A stretch of 64,000 nucleotides of DNA from Desmodesmus armatus (taxonomy: Eukaryota; Chlorophyta; Chlorophyceae; Sphaeropleales; Scenedesmaceae), in the NCBI GenBank assembly GCA_007449985.2, contig VIIQ02000593.1:372001-436000 (forward strand). Reading direction: 5' to 3'. The notes beneath the pieces were generated by a model, which ran no database searches, had not been told where the DNA came from, and saw only the letters and a program-made list of their open reading frames with translations. Shown in pieces: positions 1 to 11,006 of this stretch. Position 1 is the first letter of the stretch. Every line of letters starts with the position of its first letter. Position numbers and translations under genes: made by a program.

Positions 1-1207
1 AAGGGTTTGTTGAGACTGCTGTGTGATGTCAAGCACACACCCATGAAGCGAAGCTAAGATGACATTCATGGCGGCCAGTTGCTTACCACTGCCAACAGAT
101 GGGCTCCCATCATTGTCCCCCGCACGGCAGGTGGGAAAATATCAGCAATGACAGCTTGGCCAGTGGTCAGGAATGAACACTCTGCAGAGTGACACACACA
201 GCAGTACATCCGTCATGCGCACGGCATGTTTGAGCGCTGCTGCCTGGTAAGCGCTGGCTGGGAAGTGCAGTGACGCACACTATGTCACGAAAGCGGCTGC
301 GAATAAAAGGCATAATGACTGCCGCTGCAGTGCTGCAGACTCCATGGGTGGCACATGCTGGTGCATGCTGTGCATGTGCGTATGATGCGGTGTGCAGGGT
401 GCCAAGCAATATAACAGGGAAGCATAATGCATGGCTACTCACGAGCGAAGCCTTGCACTGCCCTCAATGCAATCAGCACACCAACAGTTGGACTGAATAC
501 ACAGCCAACGGTCGTGCCAAGGAACACAACCGTTGACAAGTTGTACGTCAGCCGCCTGCCATAGCGGTCTGAGAAAGGGCCCCTGCACACCAGCCAGCAC
601 ATAGAGTGATGGGGTCAGCACAGTGCAACTGCCTGGCCTTGCTGCCACATGTCAGCCAACCACCAGAAGGCGCAAATGCCCTGGCATGCAACATGCCAAG
701 TGCACCGCACCGGCAACACCCCAGCAGTGGCAGCAGCAGTAGTTGGCATGGCTCACCAGAACAGGTTGCCAAGTCCAACCGTGAACATAAACACGGCTAC
801 AGTTGCAGCAACTGCCTCCTCGCTTGCATGCAGGTCCTTGCCCACTGCTGGCAATGCAGGGAAGTATATGCTGTCTGCAGCACAAGACACGCAGCACCAC
901 ATCGAACCCAAACATTCAATCCAGGCCCCCCACAGGACAGGCTGGTTTGCTCAAAGCCATCTGCGCTGCAATCCATGCACCAGCATGACACAGCAGCTGC
1001 AAGTTCCTGTCATTTTGAGCAAGACGCTGCATCTCACTGACCTGTAAACGGCACCAGCAACGCTGCCACAGCCACTCCTGCAAGAATCAACCAGCACACA
1101 GTCCTGCTGCGCAAGTCATATATGCTGCTGGTGCTGTTGACAGCGATTGACATGTCTGCAGCTTCTGAGGACAAAGATTGTTGACTATTGTGCTTCATAG
1201 GAGCCAT
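1..1207 (-). CDS. MFS transporter, DHA1-like (5' part, truncated at window edge)
   Basis: Four exons can be joined with consistent phases: 1207-1042, 874-757, 582-443 and 181-87, all with GT-AG borders. They give about 173 residues, and the rest lies left of base 1. After a short polar N-terminus comes TM1 (CWLILAGVAVAALLVPFTDS), then the loop IYFPALPAVGKDLHAS typical of drug/H+ antiporters of the major facilitator superfamily. TM2 follows, with the family signature motif A as WGPFSDRYGRR, then a helix ending RAVQGFA and the segment GQAVIADIFPPAVRG. These motifs are diagnostic of the MFS N-terminal half. The likely role is proton-coupled export of small molecules across a cell membrane. The substrate cannot be told from sequence. 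I chose the start at 1207 because it begins MAPMKHNS just before the first membrane span. An in-frame ATG at 1198 is an alternative. Confidence 0.82.
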
Positions 1208-3357
1208 GGGGCCAAAAAGCACAGTGCTGTCTTGACAGTCCTATTGGTGGCTCGTGTGCGCTTGTGCTGCTGCTGATTGTCGCTGCGACGTCATCACGGA
1301 GAGGGGCAGCTTTGAGCTTCGTCAACATCTACGGAAGAAAGCTGTCGGCCGTTGTGGTGCAGTCACACCGGGGGTCGGTGTTGACAGATCATATCGTAAC
1401 CGGTTTGTCATCAAGTTAAACCAGGGTCGCTAGCTGTTCATTTTGCTGTGAGACTGCGACTGTCAATCACTTCAGTCGGTCAGAGAGTCAAAATGTCCGT
1501 ACATCCGGGCAGCCGACCTGCATGTCTGCCTCCAATGTTTCAGCATACACCCCAGGGCATGTGCTGCAAGCTATTCTCCGTACCCCATCTGCTGGCTGTC
1601 AGTGGCTTTTGCGAGTTACGTACTTATGTGCACACTGCAGGACAGTGCAGGGCCCCAGGAGGGGCTGATCAGGTCATGACCTTCCCTGCACACCATGCCG
1701 TGGTGGCACGCTTGGTCTGATCTTGTCCCAAGAGATCTTCGCTACACTTATGAACATGCATCCGTCTCGTGGTACGTCCTGTACCCAGCTAGCGCGCCAA
1801 TGCGTCCAGTGGTACATGCTCTGGTGAGCACGCCATAGCACACTCACTATGGCACACCCCCTGCAAAGCGCGTGGCCCTGCCAGGCATGTACATCACCCA
1901 GCACACCCGGGTCAGTGGTGCCACCACCGACGCAACACCTGAAGGGCAGCACACACCAAACATAGCATCGCACGTGCACCTTAGGGGAGCGCGCAAGTCC
2001 TTGCAAGCACAGACCTCCTCACTCAGTGACTGGACTGTTCTTGCCTGCTGGGCGGCCAACTTTGGCCGCCCAGCAGAAAGCCACCAGCGGCACCCTTAGA
2101 ACTTTGCAAGCCCAAAGCCTGCCAACTGAATTGTCCTGCGGCATCATGCAACCAGGCGCTGCACCTGTTGGTGGTGGCACAGCCACCACCTCCTCGGCAT
2201 CTCACACTCACACTTCTCTGCAGCAGTCCTGGAGGGCAGTGCTGTTCGGCCTTGACCAGACCTCCACACATCATACGCAGCGTACCAGCGTGCCTTATGA
2301 GGCCTGTGACATCCGTAGCACGGGCCAACATCGCACTTGACGCATGCTACTAAAGGGCCACACTAGTGCTGACCGCGACAGTCAGACATCAGCCTACTGT
2401 GCACGCAATGCCTCCAGGGTACTATACAGCAGCTAACGATGTGTAAAACCCGGTGGTCCGTAGATACAGGTTCATGACAGTCTTCGCCCCGTGGTCGACA
2501 GTTTGCGGCGCAAACTGACGTTACCTTTCGTCATCGCTCACGACGGCATGTGCACCATTTGTGTGCACCATTCCTTCGACAATCAGTTTCAAAGCAGGAG
2601 TGTTACTAATGATGACGGCTCGGCCACCATGCCCGAGTCAGTCTGTTGAGTGACACCACACAGCAGCAACACACAACAAGCTCCTATGATCTCAGATCTT
2701 GGAAACATCACCTGACCCACAGTGTTGCCCTGGTGAACCATAAGGTTTCAAGCCATCAAAAGGTGTAGACAGTGCAAGAGCAGCCGGTCACCGGGTGAGC
2801 AGGACGCGTTACCTTCTCAGAGGACAGAGTCTGTCCTGCTGTCCTGTTGCACTGCTGCATGGACTCAGGGTTGACTAGCCACACTGGCAGACTATTGTGA
2901 TCACGACTGCTTACGTTGCATATCAGAAGGTTGGTCCTGTGCCAGGCATATGCAACCATATGATGCTCCGTTCGTCACCATCATGATGGTCTTCCAAGAC
3001 CGTGCAGCACGAGATTGACAGAAGTTTGCAGTAGTCACCAGCAACCCAGGCAGTCCTAGTAGGACGCATGGTGTCATGCACAAGTTCAAACTTTCGAATT
3101 GCAGCTAGCAACTTGTGTCCAATACTCTCTCTGGCCTGAAGAAGGCCACATATTGGGCATGTTCTTGCGGCTGCCGCAGGCTCGGCAAGGTTTGCGACAG
3201 CATGATGCAGTACACGTGTGTACACACTCACACTGCTGCCTTTTGGACTGTTTTGGCCTTGCCTTCCACAGGATTCACTCCCTGTGTCTACAGGCAACCC
3301 CCCATCAATCCCATTGACAACGCCGCAGCAGCTGCTGTGACTCAGCCAGCAGCAGCC
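1208..3357. other. Intergenic, between divergent MFS and MYND genes
   Basis: No coding exon could be supported here. The short open frames on both strands lack family features. The one distinct structure is a perfect 15-bp inverted repeat at 2045-2076. The interval must contain the promoters of both flanking genes, which are transcribed away from each other, but I recognise no core element with confidence. Confidence 0.4.
2045..2076. repeat. Perfect 15-bp inverted repeat, 2-base loop
   Basis: The left arm at 2045-2059 (CTGCTGGGCGGCCAA) is the exact reverse complement of the right arm at 2062-2076. Only two bases separate them. The element lies in non-coding DNA and could form a cruciform or RNA hairpin. 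No function is known. Confidence 0.8.
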
Positions 3358-6300
3358 ATGCATAGCAGCCCAGCACCTATCAGTGCTGGACGAAGTGGGG
3401 AGCAGAGGGATGCAGGTCCAAGCACAGCAGGACCACAAGAGTCTGAGAAAGGTGTCCAAGACAAAGTTGGGCGCAGCAAGACGACAACAAGTACCAGCAA
3501 CAGCAACAGCAACAGCAGCAGCTCCAGCAGCAGCAGCGGCCGCAGTTCTATGCACAGCGCCAAAACGTCGCGTGCAGGGGGTGGCTCACAGGAGAAGTCC
3601 CTTGCTGGCAACAGGACCAATCCAGGCAGCAGAGGTCGCAGCAGCAGCAGCAGCAGCAGCACAGGCCCAGGCCTAGGCAGCATGTCTGCTGTTGCTGATG
3701 TGATCAAGTCCGCACGCAGCGCCGTTGACCTCTACAAGGCTGCTTGTGAGAAGGGTAAATTGCTTTCATCAGAAAGTAAGGCCGCAATGGCTTCTTCTCT
3801 TCTTGTCTTATTGCTGCAGTTGGGCAAGTTGCAGACAGCTGGCATACATGGTGCCTGCTCCAGCCAGTGCTTGTGTGCTGACTACGTCAGTACCATGCGG
3901 CAGCTAGTCAGTGCCTGCAAAAAGGCGGTCATAGCAGCAGGGGCTACCGATGGCAATCGCAGCATAGTACAGGATGCTATCTTCAGAGGTCTGCCTGCCA
4001 TGGCTGCCCAGCTGCTGGATGCTGCTGCAGGCCACCGGCTGGCAGCTGTGCAAGATGCGCTGCTGGTGTTCAGATGGTAAGTTGGCAGATGTCTGCTGAG
4101 CTGTCGCTTCAACAGTGGCTGCAAAACAGCTATGAGGCCCTGTGGGGTAGGGGGCAAGAATAGAGCAAAAAACAAAGAAGCCTTCCGCCAGAAGGGCCTG
4201 CTGGCCTGGTCGAAGATATCTCCCATGTCTCAATGGTTCCTGCGGTAGCTCGGCACGACCTCAGGCGAATGCGGCCCCGGCCTTGTCTAATGTTGGGCCT
4301 GGTATACCCCAGGATGCAGCAAGAATGGTCCTGGGGAGGACTTGTTGAACATGGCAAAAACCCTTCCTTGCTGTCTGCTTGCAGGCACGTGGTGAAGCCC
4401 ATTGTCAACAATGCATACTCGACAGGCACGGCAGCAGCAGCGGCTACAGGCAGGCACTGGGCCACTCTGGTTGCCCTTGTTGCCAGCAAGCCTGGCGGCC
4501 TGTGTGACGACCTGAGCAAGCAGCTGTGCTCCCTGTGCGACCAGTGGAAGGCTGCCCGCGACAACAGTAAGGGTGCTGGGCAGCAGGTGCGGCAGGACAT
4601 GCATGCTTTTCCAGGCCCTGAGTATCTGTCCTAGTGGAATGTCAGGGTCATGTGAAGCTTGGTGGTCGTGCAGTGTCAATATTCCAACAAGTGGCCCCGG
4701 TGGGCCACCTGGAGTGCAATCATGCAGTACTACCACACCTTGCAGTGGTTACGGCTTGCCCCCAGTGCTGCATCTGTGTGTTGCACCTGCATGCATGCAG
4801 TGCGCACTGCAGCAGGCAGCACGACTACAGCGTTCACACACTGAACCTGGTTGACTTGTTGTCGCGCTTGTTTAATGCTGGACAAGGGTGCACTATGCCC
4901 TTCTGGCTTGTTGTGCAGCCGGCAAACATGCAAGTCGTGATGCCATGTGTTACTTATGCAAGTCGTGATGCCCTGTGGTACTGTTGATAGCTCTCCGTCT
5001 GTTTGCGTGCAGGGCCTGCAGCCAGACCCCACAGCACAGCCAGTTGGGCCCGCCACCCAGCACCTGCTGGCACAGCTGCTGCTGGTTTTCCAGTGGACAG
5101 CAGCCCTGTGCCGCATCTGGCCCAGCAGCATTGTTGATGCAGCACCCCTGCACAGCCTCCTGAGCAATACCCTTGATGCAGTAGCAGAACTGGTGACAGA
5201 CTTTCAACAAATGCAGGCGGCCACCCCAGCTCTCAGCGCAGCCTCTGATGTGCACAGCGCGGATGTGAATCTTACTGCTGCCACCAGTCCTGCTGCTGCT
5301 AAGCTGTCTGGCTCTGTCACAGCAGCAGTGCTGGAGGTGTCAGCTCTAGTGCTGGAGCCCCTTGGATTGCTGCTGGACAAGCTGCAGGTGGCTCACAGGC
5401 AGGGTATGAAGCTACCCAGCTCTTCAGACCCAGCCAGACACCTGTGTGGCCAGCTGCAGGGTGGTTCAACAACTCTGTTGCGAGCTATGCTGGCGGTCTG
5501 CCTGGACCAGCTGGTCCTGCATGCTGAGCTCAAGCTGAGGGCCTCCGGAGTTGGGTGGCTGACGCAGCAGCCTGCCTGCATGCCTCAGGCCTCTATTGCA
5601 ACACATGTACAGATAGCAGCCCCAAGCAGAGCAGCTGGTAGCAGCAGCAGCAGTGTCAGGAGGAGTGTTGCTGAGACTGCTGCGGGCTACTTGTTGCAGC
5701 ATGCAGACACACTGCAGGGGAAGGGGCCAGCACTGCCAAGCAGAGCAGCAGTCATGGCTTGGAGGGGCGTCTGTGAGCGCCAGTGGGCAGCAGTATTCCT
5801 CCCACTCACATTGCAGGCAGCAGCAGCAGTGCTGGCCAGCACACAGCCCACTGCAGCTGCTGCCAGCCCTTCAGGCAGCGTGGGCAGTGAAGGTGGTACA
5901 ACTGCAGCTGTGTGGGCTATGCAGGACTGTGGCTTGCTTGCCGGCCACTTTGGAGCGCTGGGCGGAGGCGCATCCAGCGTGAGTGTAAACAACCCTCGGG
6001 GGCTGGATTCCGGCAGCAGCAGTGGTGTGGGCACTGCCAGTGGGGTTGCCAGCTCTGGACGCGCACCCAGCGCCAGCACCAGAACCAGCACCAGCACTAG
6101 CTACTGCAACATCGCAGGATCAGCACAAGGCTCGTCAGCTGCTGTGGGCTCAGAGCCTATCCTCAGCATTGGCAGCTGCATCCAGCAAGCCACCGCCCTG
6201 TCAGCCGCCTGCCAGCAAGCTGCTTTCCTAGATTTCAACAAGATCAGTGCTAGCAGCAGCAGCAAGTGTGGCCTGGCATGCACTCTGCTTGCGACTGCAG

Positions 6301-8417
6301 CTGCAGCGCTCAGTCTGCAAGGCGCAGCTGCCCTGCCCTTGGTGTCTGCAGCACTTGCATCAGCTACTGCCTTGGTCTCAGGCATGTGCAACTTGCAGGC
6401 ATCAGCACAGCAGCCTGCTGTGCCTGCCGGTGCTGAGCAGTCCTCATGTGACGCAGGAGTAGCAGCAACGACAGGGTCTTGTGTAAGCAGCAGCAGCACT
6501 GAGCCACAAGAAGCAACAGGAGCAACCCCAGCTACTGCTGGCCCTGCTCCTGTCAGTGATGAGTGGCTGTGCCTGTCCCTTGCAGCAGACCTGACCACAG
6601 CTGTGCTGTACCTGCCGGACTCAAACTTTGAGCAAGCAGGGCAGCACAGTCCTGCCAGTTCTGCCAGCATGCAGTGCTGCACCCTGCTGCAGGTCTTCCT
6701 CAAGCACCTGTGCGCGCAGGCATGCTCGTCAGACACAGCCACACAGCTCAAGCAGCTCCAGAGTGTTGCATACACACTGCAGCTGGTGGAGGCCACTGTC
6801 AGACGTACGGCAGCTGCATGCAGAGCAGAGCCAGAAACAGACGCATCTGCAGGGCCTTGTAAGCTTGGAGCAGAGCAGGAGCCACATGTCCATGCTCCTG
6901 GTAGCAGCGCCCGCAAGACATGTTGCCTTGCTGGATTTGCTGCTGTCCGGGCGGCATTAGTCATCATCTACAGGGTTGATTCCACTTTGCTGGGGTCCCT
7001 GCAGGGCCAGCAGCTGCTGCAGTCCTGCACGTCACTGCTGCTCACATGCAGCAGCATCCAGCAGAGCGCGGGCATGGCTGCCTCTCCAGCAAATCTCGCT
7101 ACCTGTGTGATGCTGCTGCAGCTGCTGCAGCGCGCAGAGCCCTTGGCTGCAGCAGGCGGCAGCAGCTGTGGCATGTCACAGTCCCTGGCTGCTGGCTTAT
7201 CTGTTGTAGGCCGCACTCTGGTGGCAATAGGGACTGCCCTCAGCCCAGGGGATGGTGCAGAGGGCAGCATCCTGAAGCAGACCATGCAAGACCTCCTGGA
7301 TTGTGTGCAGTCCATCCACCAGACACTGCAGCAGGATGCAGCCACACCCAAAGCAGCCGCTTCAGGGGCAAGTAGCAGCACCATCATCATGTCGGACCAG
7401 GCCAGCAGCAGCGTGCAAAGCCGCAGCCATGCGAGCAGCAGCGGCGCGGGTGTCTACTGTGCTGATGCTGTCCAGGGTCGTGAACAGCAGCTGCAGCTGC
7501 CAGCAGCTGACTGGCTGCTAGCTGGTATGGACACAGCCCAAGAGGAGTGCGATACATTGTGCAGCCTTGTGCGCAATGTGCCAGCACCAACCAGCGGCAG
7601 CAACACTGCCACCTACCCAAACCACATTACTACACTGCACATGTTTCTGGCGACAATTGCAGGGGCGGAGCTCCCAGCACAGTGTGTTGCAGCTGGGGAG
7701 GCACTGTGTGCTGCTGTGCCGTGCAGCGCCTGCTGCAGCAACCCCCGCTGCAGCAGCTTGGACGGGGTCAGTGCAGGCTTTGCGCTGGTGCGGGGCAAGG
7801 CCTGTGTGTGTGGAGGGTGCCTGGGGCTGCAGGCTGGAGGGCCGGCAACTGCGCCTTCTCAGGGGTCCCTGGTGGCGGCGAGGTGAGAGTACTGGCGAGC
7901 CAGCAGCGTCACCGGAATGCATGCAAGGAAAGCCGTCCTCCACTGGAGGCTGGCAGCCTCCCCAAATGGGTATGTCAGAGCTTTGTGCTTCAATGCCAGC
8001 ATGCAATCAAGAAACTCACGTCTGTTCAGCCTGCCCAGGTTGTGCCACAGTGACTAGTGACTAGCAGTGTTCTTTCAGGGTGTAGCAGTACGGCGTTGTG
8101 GCACAACCTGAGATTGACGCGTGATGTCACCATCAGCCCTCACATGGCCGCGGCAGCAGTTGCGCAACTGCTGACAATGTGCTCCTACTATTGTTGCTGT
8201 CAACAGGTACTGCTCCCGGGCATGTCAGGCAGCACACAGGAAGCAGCACAAGGGGTTGTGCGAGAGGCTGGCGCAGGCAGCAGCAGCAGCACAAGATGGT
8301 GCTGTTGCCAGTAGGCACGATGGTACACATGAGCTGATTGAGATCGAATTGAGCAGCGCCGACACAGCCACGCAGGAATACATCAACAGCATCCTCAAGA
8401 AAGTCAGTCTGAGTTGA
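3358..8417 (+). CDS. Large Ala-rich protein with C-terminal MYND zinc finger
   Basis: Exons are 3358-4076, 4385-4566, one starting near 5013-5035 and ending at 7882, and 8207-8417, giving roughly 1,300 residues. The start is the ATG reading MHSSPAPISAG. The open frame extends upstream but without another convincing ATG. After a Ser-rich disordered N-terminus comes a long Ala/Leu/Gln-rich, probably helical body. The end carries a MYND-type zinc finger split by the last intron. CSNPRC and CVCGGC lie before the intron, and RYCSRACQAAHRKQHKGLC comes directly after it. The joint is phase-consistent (AG+G gives Arg). MYND fingers bind two zinc ions and usually mediate protein-protein contacts, and chlorophytes have many proteins of this shape. 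The usual HW pair is HR here, and about 20 residues are inserted in the finger before RYCS. The phase at the start of exon 3 is unresolved. The function of the body is unknown. Confidence 0.75.
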
Positions 8418-11006
8418 GCGTTTGGGCAAGCTGTGCGATGCCAGCTGCGTTGATGGAGGGGTGGATCTGCCAGCATCGCATAGGTGCAAACTTGTGTTGG
8501 CGAGCGGTTTTGGCATGTGCTGCGGTTGCAGGCAGCGGTTGTCCTGGCCTATGCCTGCCTGTGTCTAAACTACAAGGAGTTCCATCACAAAAGCACAGCA
8601 ACCCCCCTGGGGGACCCTGTGGTGTGGTGCACCACGCGTGGCTCTGCCAACCGACATAAGTCATGCTGGTTTCTCTTGGCGTTGCTATGTTGATTGTGTG
8701 CCTCTGGTGCAATTTGACAGCAGCTTTTGATGAAGGCTGGTTACCTTTGACTTTCAGGAATACCCAGCTGTGCCCAAATCTGCCCACATCTGCACTGCAG
8801 GCTAGGCTGTAGCCTCTCAACAATTTTGGTGCTGTCTTGCTGGTTCAGTCATCAGGTTGTGAGTGGTCGATGCTGCTTGAACATGCTGTATTGCATCGAC
8901 CTCCCCTGGAGGGAGATGGGGATGCAGCGGTCCTTCACCCCCAGGAGAAGCAGTAAGTCACAACACGGGTGAAAAATCGCCGTTGCCAGACCGGGGTGCG
9001 CAAAATCCGTTTCAACACTTGTATTATAACAATTTAAACCTTGCTGAAAGAGTGCCGATGTCAATGTACGCGGACCTGAATTGGTTAGACACAGCGTGAC
9101 ATTCATTCCAAAATCGGACACGACAAAAGTCTTGAATTTCAACGCTGATAATTATGCACTGACCAAAACGTGCAACAAAGGCCTCCCTGGGGACTACTCA
9201 GCCCTGCAGTACAGAGTCCAGGATGCGATCCTGACTACCCATGGGCTGCCGCAAATGTCATGTTGTTGCCTCAGTAGTGCTGGAAAAAGGCCAGCACTGT
9301 CTTAAGGCATGCTGGCTGGGGATGACGTGATGATGCTACATCGACCACGGATGTTCTGGAAGTAGGCTATGGAGATGTGAACGTTTTGGAAACGAAGTGC
9401 AACCACTAGATCAGCAGAGAACAAGCAGCACGCACTGTCAGATGTGTGTACACATACGGATCTCCTGATCAATTCGTGGCAACGCCAACAGGGTGTCCCG
9501 CACGCACGCTGCTGAACGCAAGATACGTGGCATCAATAATCAACATGACTGTCTACATGGTCAGTGCAGGAGCGGTCATGTTCCAACCTGCACAAACTCT
9601 GGTGCTATTGCTGATGAGGTCTGTGGTGCTACTGCTGATGGGGATCTGTGCTGTTGCTGTGTGCAGTTTGTGCCAAACATCTCCACTTTGCCTTCCACAC
9701 AACTATATTGGAACAACACAATCAACACCTGCAAAATCACATAGCAAGTGCTGTGCTCACCAGCCAGGCTAATATGGAGGTAGGGTGGCGAGTTAATGTG
9801 GGGGTCACCTGCAGTTAACGTTCATTTAATGTTAAAATTAATGTTATAGTTAATGTTCATTAGAAATGAAGTTAACTGAGACTTGAGGTCCCACTAGGAG
9901 GTATGTGTGTGCATAAACAAAGCCACAACAGCAGCTAATATGGAGCCTCCATAATGGAGGTCGATGCAGTACTGTCGCCTCTGGCGCCAGCCGTTCTATA
10001 ACCCTCACTCCTAACACACCTCAGGCATAGTGCAGTCCTAACACACCTCAGGCAGGAGGCCATGCATGGTTGCACGTGTGTTGACTCACAAGGTCATACC
10101 AAGCCACCCAAATACTTTCACGCTGGCAGCACATGCCCTGTGGCCGCCAATCACGCCTGCTGGAAGCACACACGGTCAGCTGCAGTGCACACCGACTGTG
10201 ACAGGGGTGAAGATGCTGACCGGCGTGGTCAATCTGCAGGTGCACAGCAGCACCGCATCATGGGCTGAGTCACCCCACATCAACAACATACACTCACACT
10301 AGGATTGAATTTGATCCTTGCATGGATGGTACACATGTACGCTCTACACACACACGCGGTAGGGAAAGGCAAACGCAAGTGGCGCTTGGCTGGGAATGCC
10401 CAGGAGGGCAGTGCGCGCCGACAACTGCACAACAACAGAACAACTTGACATTGCCTGCACTACGACTTGCACCCCTGTCTACACATCAACTCGTCAACTC
10501 AACCTCCATAGCACAGCTCTGCTGCGCGGGCAGCTTCTGACCAATATCTGTGCAACCGCTGCAGTGCAGATGCCACCGCTGATCACAACGGGTAGTGCAC
10601 ATGCAAGCACAGAGCGCTGTACACAGCACGCAAACCTATAAGAGCCAGCAGTACAGCTGGGTCAACTGACCCAGCAAATGAAATATCCCCTCTGCAACAG
10701 CAGCTGGAGCGGCCAGCGGCAACAGCACTCTCCCAGTCCCTACTTATGATGCCGTCGAGATGTCTGTCTGCTCTCTCAGAAAAACAACTGTGTGCCTTAC
10801 TGGCTGCCCTGGACAGGAGTCCAGTAACAGCAAGCACTCCCTTGCAGCACACACCATAGTGCCTAGCTAGGCCTCACCAAGACAAACAAGTCGAGTAGCA
10901 AATGCTGGACCTGATATACATCCATGTCAACCTGACTACGGCAGCTGTACTTATGACATCTGGACACGGGTAGGCACACACGCTGATGATCCAACCAATG
11001 CCTGCA
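8418..11006. other. Intergenic; possible orphan coding fragments at 9081-9744
   Basis: No gene could be assembled. Two plus-strand frames look somewhat protein-like: 9081-9305, containing CNKGLPGDYSALQYRVQDAI, and 9493-9744, Cys-rich. They could be exons of a secreted protein, but no splice pair, start or family match supports this. An AT-rich patch at 9815-9880 repeats TTAATGTT-like words. The part before 11006 should hold the 3' UTR of the minus-strand TauE/SafE gene. Confidence 0.3.
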
